Source of the DNA: an uncultured Prevotellaceae bacterium
GTDB taxonomy: Bacteria > Bacteroidota > Bacteroidia > Bacteroidales > Muribaculaceae
DNA: 64,000 bases
Assembly (NCBI GenBank): GCA_900318865.1
Contig: ONMF01000008.1
Span: 24,195-88,194, forward strand
Reading direction: 5' to 3'
Position 1 is the first letter of the stretch. Every line of letters starts with the position of its first letter. The notes beneath the pieces were generated by a model that was not told where the DNA came from, searched no databases, and worked only from the letters and a program-made list of their open reading frames with translations. Position numbers and translations under genes: made by a program. Shown in pieces: positions 56,690 to 64,000 of the stretch.

Positions 56690-57517
56690 ATGATGAAAAA
56701 ATATTTGAATCTTTTAATCGCTGCCATCGTTGTGGTAATGGCCACATCCTGCCACGACAATGACTATCAGTCGCTTCCGAGCACCAACCCGGCTACCGAC
56801 CCCGAGGAGACGTCGCTGCCCAGCAACATCGACAAGTTCCTCCCGGCCCTTGAGGAAAAATGCCAAACAGTGCTCAATGCTGCCTATATGGCCGAGACCG
56901 ATCTCGGAGAGAACAAGAGCGTTCCCGGATGGGAGGGATATCCTGTACATCTCTATTCCTATCATGTGACCGACGGTGTTACCGGAGAGCGCAAGAACGC
57001 CAAGGTTTATATGCTCAACCCCGATGCCAAGAAACTGGCTATGTGGGTGGCTACGGCTGCATGGAAGGCCAAACGCTCGCTCGACACGAAGTACACCGAC
57101 AAAATCTGCGAGCAGATTCTTTATCAGTCGGGTGGACAATTCCCCGTGTTGGGCATGGTCTACGAGGACATGGACGGCGAGGGACAGTTTGCTTATCTCT
57201 TCAAGGACGGTGTCACCGTCTATCCTGCCGATGACGATAAGAAGATTGGCTACCTGGTGCCTACCGACGACATGATTAACTACTACATCAATATCACCAA
57301 TGCGCAGCTCAAGAATTACACCGGCCGCTACGCACGCATTTGCAGCACCACTCGTGAGCAATACAAAGCCATGGGCGGTACCGAAGATGTGGGCACGAGC
57401 GACAGCCAGGAGACTCGCAACTTGCACTGGCTCGATGTGGTGCGTGACCTCTATCAGAAAGCATGGGATTCGAATTACAACGAGCTCATCATAGCATGGG
57501 CTAACGAGAATCTCTGA
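56690..57517 (+). CDS. Lipoprotein of unknown function B
   Basis: 275 residues with a lipoprotein signal (ATSC, Cys 21) and an acidic sequence after the Cys (HDNDYQSLPS). No known domain is recognised. The middle has a strand-rich part (PVHLYSYHVTDGVTGERKNAKVY) and a Trp-containing helix (MWVATAAWKAKRSLD), and the end is helical (LHWLDVVRDLYQKAWDSNY). It lies 39 bases after lipoprotein A and is the last gene before an internal terminator, so it belongs to the SusC/D transcription unit. A role in glycan binding or in partner recruitment is possible. Confidence 0.55.
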   Translation: MMKKYLNLLIAAIVVVMATSCHDNDYQSLPSTNPATDPEETSLPSNIDKFLPALEEKCQTVLNAAYMAETDLGENKSVPGWEGYPVHLYSYHVTDGVTGERKNAKVYMLNPDAKKLAMWVATAAWKAKRSLDTKYTDKICEQILYQSGGQFPVLGMVYEDMDGEGQFAYLFKDGVTVYPADDDKKIGYLVPTDDMINYYINITNAQLKNYTGRYARICSTTREQYKAMGGTEDVGTSDSQETRNLHWLDVVRDLYQKAWDSNYNELIIAWANENL

Positions 57518-57533
57518 TTTCCTTTTCCATTTC

Positions 57534-57578
57534 GATGGATGCCCAGGCCTGGAACGACCGGGCATCCATCGTTTTTTT
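57534..57578 (+). terminator. Terminator inside the glycan locus
   Basis: A perfect 11-base-pair stem (arms 57534-57544 and 57560-57570) followed by GTTTTTTT. It lies between the SusC/D-lipoprotein unit and the two GH18 lipoproteins plus GH9 gene, so the downstream enzymes need read-through or their own promoter. Confidence 0.88.
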
Positions 57579-57612
57579 AATACTAACTGTAACCTTTTTC
57601 TTTAGCCGAACA

Positions 57613-58845
57613 ATGAAAGTTTCTTTGCGATTTTTGAATCAACTCTTATTGTCAGTATTTCTTGTGACGTTTATGGGATGCGGGTCGGACGAGCCCGATT
57701 CGCCCACTCCCAAGCCCGAAACCGAGGAGCCGACGCCCGAGCCCGAGCAAAACAAGCTCGAAACGCTCAAAGAAGGGCGCCTGGTCATTGCTTATGCGCC
57801 TTACTATCGGTCCATGCTGCCCAATCCCGAACTGGTTACGAACATCAGCTACTCGTTTGCCGAGGTTTATGTGCGCGACGGCGTTTACCAAACTTTCAAG
57901 TTGCAAGACCCGTCGTTTGCTCAGGGCAGCTATAACCAGACGGCGGCCGAAAGCCGATTCCGTGAGATTTTGGCACTCAGGTCGAAAAACCCCAACATCA
58001 AGATATCACTTTCGTTCTCTCACACCGTGTCGAATGGCGACAACTACCAGGATGGTGGATTCTCGGCCATCGCAGCCACCGATGAGAACCGAAAGAAATT
58101 TGCGCAAGACTGCCTCGACTTCCTCAAGAAGTGGAATATTGACGGCATCGACCTCGACTGGGAATTTCCCGGACTGTCGTGGAGCGGAGCGGCTTTTGAC
58201 CCCATTCACGATGTCGACAACTACACGCTGCTGGTCAAGCAACTGCGTGAAACGCTCGGCCGTCAATATCTGCTCACCTTTGCCGGCTATGTGATGGACA
58301 AGCGCCGCACCGAGGACGGCTCGGGATGGCGTTACATCGACCTGAAGGCCGTAAGGCCCTATGTGGACTATGTGAACATCATGGCCTACGACATCGACAG
58401 CCCCGAGGACGGAGGACGCGGATTCCAGTCGGCCGTTTCTTCATCCACATCGTGGTGGGACATCACCCGCTGCCTGGCCGAATATCGCAAGGCCGGCTAT
58501 GATTACAACCAGCTGGTGCTGGGCATCCCCTTCTACATGCGTCACTCTTTCAGCGGAGCCGACGGCGAGCCCGTGGCCATTGACTACCGTGATCTCATTG
58601 TCAAGGCGGCCAACGACAAAACCTACAAAATCGACAACTGGGATTCGTCGGCACAGACCCCCTACGTCACCCGCAACGGACAGTTCTGGGGCTCCTACGA
58701 CAACGAGGAAAGCATCGTCAAGAAGGGGCGGCGATATATAGGCGGATTAGGCATGAAGGGCATGCTCTATTGGGACAGTGGCGCCGACGACGACCGCTAC
58801 ACCCTGTCCAAGGCATGCTGGAATGCGGTGATGAAAGCTTATTGA
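57613..58845 (+). CDS. GH18 glycoside hydrolase B (lipoprotein)
   Basis: 410 residues. Lipoprotein signal with TFMGC (Cys 23) followed by GSDEPDSP, an acidic surface-export type sequence, then a Pro/Glu-rich linker (about 28-46). The GH18 domain begins EGRLVIAYAPYY. The catalytic motif is DGIDLDWE at 177-184 (acid Glu 184), followed by MAYDI and the GMLYWDSGADDDRY end. I start at 57613, not at 57535, because the longer frame includes the terminator. It pairs with GH18 C downstream (44 bases) and is probably surface exposed, cutting the polymer outside the cell. Confidence 0.9.
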   Translation: MKVSLRFLNQLLLSVFLVTFMGCGSDEPDSPTPKPETEEPTPEPEQNKLETLKEGRLVIAYAPYYRSMLPNPELVTNISYSFAEVYVRDGVYQTFKLQDPSFAQGSYNQTAAESRFREILALRSKNPNIKISLSFSHTVSNGDNYQDGGFSAIAATDENRKKFAQDCLDFLKKWNIDGIDLDWEFPGLSWSGAAFDPIHDVDNYTLLVKQLRETLGRQYLLTFAGYVMDKRRTEDGSGWRYIDLKAVRPYVDYVNIMAYDIDSPEDGGRGFQSAVSSSTSWWDITRCLAEYRKAGYDYNQLVLGIPFYMRHSFSGADGEPVAIDYRDLIVKAANDKTYKIDNWDSSAQTPYVTRNGQFWGSYDNEESIVKKGRRYIGGLGMKGMLYWDSGADDDRYTLSKACWNAVMKAY

Positions 58846-58861
58846 AGCCGATATTTTTTAG

Positions 58862-58869
58862 TATCTTTG
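58862..58869 (+). promoter_or_regulatory. Putative -7 box before GH18 C
   Basis: TATCTTTG, 20 bases before the ATG at 58890. ATTG lies 17 bases upstream (58841-58844), so the -33 match is weak. Confidence 0.35.
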
Positions 58870-58889
58870 TCATCCGTTACGAATAACCT

Positions 58890-60062
58890 ATGATCAAGTC
58901 AAAAGTCATCACACGTTGGGCGGTAGCTGCTTGCCTCGCGGTAGCGATGGTGGCGTGCGGATCGGACGAGCCCGCCAATCCTGCGGGCGGCGGCACCGAT
59001 ACGGGTACCGACCCCGCGCCCACCGAGACGCTCGAGACGGCAAAGGATGGCCGCATCTGTCTGGCCTATGCACCTTACTATCGCACCAGCCTCTTGCCAA
59101 ATCCGGCCATTGTGACGCACATCAACTATGCTTTTGCCGAGGTGTATGTCGTCAATGGAGAGTATAAGACGTTCAAGCTGCAAGGTGACAACGACGAGGC
59201 GCAGTTCCGCAAAGTTGTGGCCCTGAAGAGCCAGAACCCCAAGCTGAAAATATGCCTGTCATTCTCGCACACGGTCGTCAATAGTGACAACCAGCAAGCG
59301 GGCGGATTCTCCGACATTGCTGCATCAGACGACAACCGCCGCCGCTTTGCGGCCGACTGCCTGGCCTTCGTGCAGCGGTGGGGAATCGACGGTATCGACC
59401 TCGACTGGGAGTTCCCCGGCATTTCATGGAGCGGGGCTAAGTGCGACCCTGCCCACGATGTCGACAACTTCACGTTGCTGGTCAAGCAACTGCGTGAAAC
59501 GCTTGGAAATCGGTATCTGCTCACCTTTGCCGGCTATGTCATGGATAAGCAGCCCACATCGGGCGGCTGGCGCTACATCGACCTGAAGGCTGTGCTGCCC
59601 TATGTCGACTTCATTAACATCATGACCTATGACCTGCAGTCCAACAAGCCCCATTCGGCTGTTGACCAACCCAGTGCTTACTGGGACATTGAGCGCACCC
59701 GCAAAGCCTATCTCGCCGCTGGAGTGCCCTACGAAAAAATGGTGCTCGGCATCCCGTTCTATGTGCGCCATTCCTTTGACGGGCCTAACTCGGCGGTCGA
59801 CTGGAAAGACCTGAATGCGCTCGCCGCATCCGACAAGGCTTTCAAAATCGACAACTGGGACAGTGAGGCACAAACGCCCTACGTCACCTACAACGGCCAG
59901 TTCTGGGGCGGATATGACAACCCCGAGAGTATTGCCAAAAAAGGACGGCGATATGTCGGTGGCTTTGGCATGAAAGGCATGCTTTATTGGGACTGCGGTG
60001 CCGACGATGCGCGCTACACCCTGTCCAAGGCATGCTGGAACGCAGTGATGAAATCATACTAA
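58890..60062 (+). CDS. GH18 glycoside hydrolase C (lipoprotein)
   Basis: 390 residues. Lipoprotein signal with AMVAC (Cys 23) followed by GSDEPANP, an acidic surface-export type sequence, then a Gly/Thr/Pro-rich linker (31-50). Catalytic motif DGIDLDWE at 167-174 (acid Glu 174), the MTYDL strand, and the GMLYWDCGADDARY end. It differs from GH18 B mainly in the linker and in a shorter loop before the MTYDL-to-KAYLAAG region. B and C look like a tandem duplication that diverged in loops lining the groove, which may give different chain-length or endo/exo behaviour. It ends 14 bases before the GH9-CE4 gene. Confidence 0.9.
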   Translation: MIKSKVITRWAVAACLAVAMVACGSDEPANPAGGGTDTGTDPAPTETLETAKDGRICLAYAPYYRTSLLPNPAIVTHINYAFAEVYVVNGEYKTFKLQGDNDEAQFRKVVALKSQNPKLKICLSFSHTVVNSDNQQAGGFSDIAASDDNRRRFAADCLAFVQRWGIDGIDLDWEFPGISWSGAKCDPAHDVDNFTLLVKQLRETLGNRYLLTFAGYVMDKQPTSGGWRYIDLKAVLPYVDFINIMTYDLQSNKPHSAVDQPSAYWDIERTRKAYLAAGVPYEKMVLGIPFYVRHSFDGPNSAVDWKDLNALAASDKAFKIDNWDSEAQTPYVTYNGQFWGGYDNPESIAKKGRRYVGGFGMKGMLYWDCGADDARYTLSKACWNAVMKSY

Positions 60063-60076
60063 TTAACTATCATACC

Positions 60077-62605
60077 ATGATGAAAAAAGTTTTTTGTATC
60101 GCTTTTTTTGCAGTTGCTCTTGCATTGGCTGCCTCGGCCGGACAGTGGGTCAGGGTCAACCAGCTGGGCTATCTGCCGCAGGCTACCAAGGTGGCGGTCT
60201 TCATGAGCAACGAAGATTGCCAGGTGAGTGATTTTGACCTGGTCGACGCTTTCACCGGACGCGTGGTTTATCACGGCACAAAAGTGGAACGACGCGCTGC
60301 CATGCAGAACATGAAAGCGGCTTACCGGCTCAATTTCTCTGACTTCAAGCAGCAAGGCACTTTCAGCGTGAGGGTGGGGAATACGTTGTCGCCGGCCTTC
60401 CCGGTCAACGGCACGGTCTATAACGGCACGGCCGACTTTGTGCTCAACTATATGCGCCAGCAGCAGTGCGGCTATAATCCCTTCCAGCGCGACACCTGCC
60501 ATCAGCACGACGGTTACATCCGCTATCATCCCACCAAGGAGGGACAGCATCTCGACGTGCGTGGTGGCTGGCACGACGCTGCCGACCTGCTGCAGTACAC
60601 CACCACCAGCGCCAACGCTATCTACCAGCTCATGTTTGCCTATCAGGAGAACCCGCAGGCCTTTGGCGACCAATATAACGCCATGGGCGATCCCGGTGCC
60701 AATGGAATCCCCGACATCGTTGACCAAATCAAGTGGGGACTCGACTGGCTCGACCGCATGAATCCAGAGCCGGGTGAACTCTATAACCAGATTGCCGACG
60801 ACCGCGACCACATCGGCACCAAGATGCCTAAGGACGACCCTGCCGACTATGGCTGGGGACCGAATAACGGGCGCCCGGTGTATTTCGTCAACGGACAGCG
60901 TCAGCAACGCGGAAAATTTCTCAACGCCACGATGGGTGGCGCGAGTACGGCCGGAAAATTCGCCAGTGACTTTGCGCTGGGGAGCAAGATTTTGGCTCCG
61001 TTCTATCCCGAATTTGCCAAGAAAATAGGCGACAAGGCGGCAGCTGCCTATCAGGTGGGCATCGACCTGCCCGGAAACGCGCAGACGGTGTCGGTCGTGT
61101 CGCCCTACATCTATGAGGAGGACAACTGGGTCGATGACATGGAGCTTGGTGCCATTGAGATGTACCGGAAAACCGGCCGTGAAGATTACCTCGTTCAGGC
61201 CATGGAGTATGGCAGGCGTGAGCCGGTCACACCGTGGATGGGTGCCGACAGTGCCCGTCACTATCAGTGGTATCCCTTCATGAACATGGGGCATTATCAG
61301 CTGGCCTTGGCCGGCAACCCGAGGCTCAAGGCTGAGTTCGTGCGCAACATGCGCGCGGGCATCGAGCGCGTGTATCAGCGTGCCCAGCAGCTCAATCACC
61401 CGTTCCTTTGGGGCGTTCCGGGAATCTGGTGCAGCAACAATCTCACCACAGCACTGCTCACCCAGTGCATCCTCTACCGGCAGCTCACAGGTGACCGCAC
61501 CTTTGAGGAAATGGAAGGCTCGCTCCGTGACTGGCTGTTCGGCTGCAATCCATGGGGCACAAGCATGATTGTGGAGCTGCCGCGGGGTGGGGTGTATCCT
61601 CACGCCACACACAGCAACTGGGTGTTCCAGAGTGTGGGCTTCCCCACTGGCGGACTGGTCGACGGCCCGGTTTATGCCACCATCTTCAACAGCCTCAAGG
61701 GCGTGAATCTTACCGACGACATGCCTTTTGTCGCAACCAATATCTACGAAGAGTTCCAGCCGGGCGATGTCGTCTACCACGACAGCACACACGATTACAG
61801 CACCAACGAGCCCACCATGGACGGAACCGCTTCGCTCACTTTCCCGCTTTCCACCTATCAGAAAGAAGGGGCTGAGCGAACGGCCGCAGCTGCCGACCGC
61901 AATGTCTACGACCGTGGCGGCATCGTGCAGGGCGACCCCGCAAAGAAGAATGTGTGCCTTGTCTTCACCGCCGACCGCTGGGCCGAAGGTGCCGACAAGA
62001 TTATCAAGTCGCTCGACAAGGCTGGCGTCAAGGGTGCTTTCTTCTTCACCGGACAGTTTTTCGACAACCATCCCGAGATTGTGAAACGCCTTGTCAAGGG
62101 AGGCCACTATGTTTCTTGCCATGGTTTTGAGCACAGGGTGCTCTGCTCGTGGGAAAATCGTGACTCATCGTTGGTCACCAAAGAAGAATTTCAGGCTGAT
62201 ATCAAGCGCGCCTACGACAAGATGGCCCAGTTTGGCATCAGCAAGGCCGCCGCTCCCTATTTTGTGGCACCCTATGAGTGGTATAACGACTATCACGCCT
62301 CGTGGGCAAAGCAAATGGGCTTGCAAATCATCAATTTCACGCAGGGAACTTTCACCAGCGACGATTACACTTATCCCGGTATCAAGGGCGCTACCTACCG
62401 CTCGAACAAATGGCTGTGGAACAGCCTGATGAACTTTGAGAAAAAACATTCGCTCAATGGCCACTTCATCATGCTCCATCTGGGAACGGTCAAGGAACGC
62501 ACCGAGAAGTTCTACGACCGCCTGCCCGACATCATCAGCATGCTCAAGCGCAAGGGCTACACCATTGTCAAGCCCGACCAAATTACTGGGCTAAACCTGC
62601 AATAA
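60077..62605 (+). CDS. GH9 glycoside hydrolase fused to a CE4-like polysaccharide deacetylase domain
   Basis: 842 residues. Signal peptide (1-21, AASAG) without a lipobox, so periplasmic or secreted. Residues about 22-112 form the Ig-like CelD_N domain (QWVRVNQLGYLP). Residues 115-600 are GH9: the GGWHDAADLLQY motif (Asp 167 and Asp 170, catalytic base) and the acid Glu 578 in STNEPTMDGTASL. Residues about 624-840 are a CE4-like NodB domain: VFTADRWAEG aligned to TFDDGP keeps the second Asp (633) but has Ala for the first. HGFEH (His 682 and His 686) matches the HxxxH metal site, APYEWYN lacks the Arg of RxPY, and HLGT (801) matches the last His motif. It is linked to GH18 C by 14 bases. Function may be exo-glucosaminidase plus sugar binding or deacetylation. 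Confidence 0.88.
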   Translation: MMKKVFCIAFFAVALALAASAGQWVRVNQLGYLPQATKVAVFMSNEDCQVSDFDLVDAFTGRVVYHGTKVERRAAMQNMKAAYRLNFSDFKQQGTFSVRVGNTLSPAFPVNGTVYNGTADFVLNYMRQQQCGYNPFQRDTCHQHDGYIRYHPTKEGQHLDVRGGWHDAADLLQYTTTSANAIYQLMFAYQENPQAFGDQYNAMGDPGANGIPDIVDQIKWGLDWLDRMNPEPGELYNQIADDRDHIGTKMPKDDPADYGWGPNNGRPVYFVNGQRQQRGKFLNATMGGASTAGKFASDFALGSKILAPFYPEFAKKIGDKAAAAYQVGIDLPGNAQTVSVVSPYIYEEDNWVDDMELGAIEMYRKTGREDYLVQAMEYGRREPVTPWMGADSARHYQWYPFMNMGHYQLALAGNPRLKAEFVRNMRAGIERVYQRAQQLNHPFLWGVPGIWCSNNLTTALLTQCILYRQLTGDRTFEEMEGSLRDWLFGCNPWGTSMIVELPRGGVYPHATHSNWVFQSVGFPTGGLVDGPVYATIFNSLKGVNLTDDMPFVATNIYEEFQPGDVVYHDSTHDYSTNEPTMDGTASLTFPLSTYQKEGAERTAAAADRNVYDRGGIVQGDPAKKNVCLVFTADRWAEGADKIIKSLDKAGVKGAFFFTGQFFDNHPEIVKRLVKGGHYVSCHGFEHRVLCSWENRDSSLVTKEEFQADIKRAYDKMAQFGISKAAAPYFVAPYEWYNDYHASWAKQMGLQIINFTQGTFTSDDYTYPGIKGATYRSNKWLWNSLMNFEKKHSLNGHFIMLHLGTVKERTEKFYDRLPDIISMLKRKGYTIVKPDQITGLNLQ

Positions 62606-62626
62606 AGGCAGCGTTTTATAAAATCA

Positions 62627-62663
62627 ATCGAGGGCGCGACCGCATGATGGTCGCGCCCTCGAT
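62627..62663. terminator. Bidirectional terminator between GH9-CE4 and DUF1460 genes
   Basis: A perfect 15-base-pair stem (arms 62627-62641 and 62649-62663) with a 7-base loop. T-rich sequence follows on the minus strand (TGATTTT). It serves both convergent genes. Confidence 0.88.
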
Positions 62664-62695
62664 GTGTGTTGTGGGTGGCAGTGTGGTTGTGCTTG

Positions 62696-63577
62696 TCATT
62701 CCATGATTCTGAACACTCTGATGCCAATCACCGTCTTGCTGTTGCGAAACATTTGTAGCATGTTTTTGGGCTCCAGCATCACCCGGCCGCCGCTCATCGA
62801 TGCGTCGAGCAGATAAATCTCGCCCTTTTCATCCTTCTCGATGATGCCCAGGTGTGAAATGTCAAGGCCTTCGATTTTGGTGACAAGCCCGATGAAGTCG
62901 CCCGATTTCAGTGCAGCTTTCAGTTTCTTGTCGCCAAACCATGTCTTTTTCACGTAAGGCGTGCGGTGGTTGCGGTAACCAATCTCGTAGCCCTTGATTT
63001 TCTCCACCATGGCGCTGTCGCTTTTCAGACTTTGGTACGAGTCTTTGTGCGTGCTCATGAAGTTGATGGTCTTCACCTGGTAGTCGGCGTGCGGCAGGTC
63101 GCCTGTCACCTCCATCAGGTTGCCGCGGCTGCGGTTGTTCACTATCCATTCGCTGATGTAATGCAGGCGGCTCGAGTAGTCGCCCAGCACACCGTTTCGA
63201 TAGCGCAAGTCTTCCAGGTGGTGGGCATAGTCGCGCCAGGAATAACGGCCATTCAGGGTGGTGCGGGTCAGGGCATAGAGTGTTTCCACAAACGTGGTGC
63301 AGTCCAGTTCGTCGATGTTGATGGTCAGCATCTCGCTGTCTCCTTCCAGGGTGTGGGCTACATAGGGGGTGCCCAAGAGTCGGTGCGCGTAGTAGCTCAC
63401 CAGCTCGTTGGCCGTTTTATTGCCGCTTTGCAAACCATCGGCAAGAAGGCTGTTGATGCGAGTGGTGTCTTTGTAACAGTGAAAACGCATCTGCTGCATG
63501 GAGGCTCCATTTGCGCCCAGTGCGCCCATGCAGCACGCAATAAGAACCAGAACACTCGTTTTAATGTTTGTTTTCAT
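62696..63577 (-). CDS. DUF1460 family N-acetylmuramoyl-L-alanine amidase-like protein
   Basis: 293 residues with a signal peptide (1-25, ANGAS region) and the DUF1460 domain. Seen are LLGTPYVAHTLEG, DELDCTTFVETLYAL (the likely catalytic Cys in DCTTF) and SGDFIGLVTKIEGLDISHLGI, which holds the following His. The fold is related to NlpC/P60 cysteine peptidases, and family members cut peptidoglycan-derived peptides or amides. It is convergent with the GH9 gene and unlikely to be in the glycan operon, although both act on amino-sugar-containing material. Confidence 0.85.
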   Translation of the reverse strand: MKTNIKTSVLVLIACCMGALGANGASMQQMRFHCYKDTTRINSLLADGLQSGNKTANELVSYYAHRLLGTPYVAHTLEGDSEMLTINIDELDCTTFVETLYALTRTTLNGRYSWRDYAHHLEDLRYRNGVLGDYSSRLHYISEWIVNNRSRGNLMEVTGDLPHADYQVKTINFMSTHKDSYQSLKSDSAMVEKIKGYEIGYRNHRTPYVKKTWFGDKKLKAALKSGDFIGLVTKIEGLDISHLGIIEKDEKGEIYLLDASMSGGRVMLEPKNMLQMFRNSKTVIGIRVFRIME

Positions 63578-63816
63578 GTTTTTATTGATTTATTGATGGC
63601 GAAATTACACAAATAATCGCAAACTAACAACTTGTTGAGCCGATAACCGGATGCATCGGCAATTTTTTTTGATTCGTCCGGGGGTGGGCTTGTGGGCGCT
63701 GGCGCGCGTGCGTGGCCGCGTCGGCTCGCGCGCGTGTATATAATTAGGTGTGGGGCGGCTTTTTCCGGCTGCTGCGTGATTTTTTTCGATTTTTTTGAAA
63801 AAAAGTGCCGAAAAAG

Positions 63817-63847
63817 TTTGGCGGTTCAGAAAAAGGTTGTACCTTTG
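63817..63847 (+). promoter_or_regulatory. Canonical promoter P1 at the window end
   Basis: TTTG (63817-63820), 19 bases, TACCTTTG (63840-63847): a full match to the Bacteroidetes consensus, preceded by A/T tracts. The transcript would begin near 63854. No gene starts within the next 146 bases, so it has a long leader or produces a stable RNA beyond the window. Confidence 0.7.
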
Positions 63848-63918
63848 CATCCGCAAACGCGAGAGCACCCATCCCGGCAAAAAAAATCGGGTGGTCCGCG
63901 AAAAAAAATCGCGAAACG

Positions 63919-63950
63919 CTTGCGTGTTTGGAAAAGTTGCAGTAATTTTG
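63919..63950 (+). promoter_or_regulatory. Second tandem promoter P2 at the window end
   Basis: TAATTTTG (63943-63950) with CTTG 20 bases upstream (63919-63922) and TTTG 12 bases upstream (63927-63930). The -7 box is flanked by the inverted repeat GTTGC / GCAAC (63936-63940 and 63950-63954), which could be an operator. Confidence 0.5.
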
Positions 63951-64000
63951 CAACGATTTCGCCTCACGAGATGAAGAATTGAGTGAGCGATTTTTTTGAC

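Larger units (their letters stand above)
63578..64000. other. Non-coding end of the window with tandem promoters
   Basis: 423 bases with no credible gene; the open frames here overlap low-complexity A/T runs. It holds, in order: an AT-rich stretch with the presumed start signals of the DUF1460 gene; a very GC-rich patch (63690-63736) of alternating G and C that could form a hairpin or non-B DNA; poly-T and poly-A tracts; and two promoters pointing right (63817-63847 and 63919-63950). The transcript they drive has its first gene or RNA beyond position 64000. Confidence 0.6.

Noticed and set aside
60059..62134. 691-residue open frame antisense to the GH9-CE4 gene
   Set aside because: Shadow of the sense gene; His/Val-rich composition without any recognisable motif.
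46338..62605. Dedicated regulator (HTCS, SusR, ECF/anti-sigma) of the glycan locus
   Set aside because: Searched all genes from the ribosomal terminator to DUF1460. None has a helix-turn-helix, histidine kinase or sigma domain, and SusC lacks an STN domain.
63605..63967. 120-residue minus-strand open frame at the window end
   Set aside because: Composed of low-complexity tracts and promoter sequence; no homology-like features.

Overview
The window is chromosomal DNA of a Bacteroidetes bacterium, most likely order Bacteroidales and perhaps family Muribaculaceae. The family-level guess rests on high GC for the order and on the C-terminal tail of the leucine-rich repeat protein. Evidence for the phylum: promoters of the TTTG / TAnnTTTG type, a SusC/SusD pair, many Bacteroidetes-style lipoproteins, and generally no Shine-Dalgarno sequences. 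No rRNA, tRNA, insertion sequence, phage gene or CRISPR array is visible. Apart from the last 0.4 kb the DNA is densely coding.

Layout. (1) 1-4354: an envelope operon with the end of a TPR protein, a DUF4292 lipoprotein and two glycosyltransferases. (2) 4355-10521, minus strand: a thioredoxin-fold lipoprotein that lacks the CXXC motif, an M3 metallopeptidase, a membrane-anchored endonuclease/exonuclease/phosphatase-fold protein, and two overlapping rhomboid proteases. (3) 10658-15008: HU protein and a 1239-residue secreted BspA-type leucine-rich repeat protein with Ig-like domains and a putative C-terminal sorting tail. (4) 15070-27665: housekeeping genes (parE, coaD, S41 protease, MATE transporter, dihydrouridine synthase, acyl-CoA ligase, prfB, asd, a GlmU-like protein, rfbC). 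(5) 27698-46274: one very long ribosomal block, rpsL-rpsG-fusA followed by the S10, spc and alpha gene sets with secY, map, infA, rpmJ and rpoA, ending in a strong terminator after rplQ. It carries several unannotated RNA structures: a long hairpin in the rpsL leader, one before rpsH, and a two-stem element before rpsD.

(6) 46283-62663: a glycan-utilisation locus directly behind the ribosomal block. It holds three GH18 enzymes, an atypical ROK protein, an MFS transporter, a SIS-domain protein, SusC, SusD, two lipoproteins of unknown function and an 842-residue GH9 + polysaccharide-deacetylase (CE4-like) fusion. The model I infer is a chitin or GlcNAc-polymer pathway. Two lipoprotein GH18s cut the polymer at the cell surface, and SusC/SusD with the two lipoproteins bind and import the products. 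A signal-peptide GH18 and the GH9-CE4 protein trim them in the periplasm, and MFS, ROK and SIS proteins handle the monosaccharide inside. No dedicated regulator, GH20, NagA or NagB is present. (7) 62696-64000: a DUF1460 amidase-like gene, then a 423-base non-coding end with two tandem promoters pointing out of the window.

The observations I consider most worth checking are the chitin-type locus with its GH9-CE4 fusion and degenerate ROK protein, the RNA structures in the ribosomal block, the unusually strong Shine-Dalgarno before rplW, and a recurrent TTTG-N12-TAnnTTTG promoter geometry seen six times.
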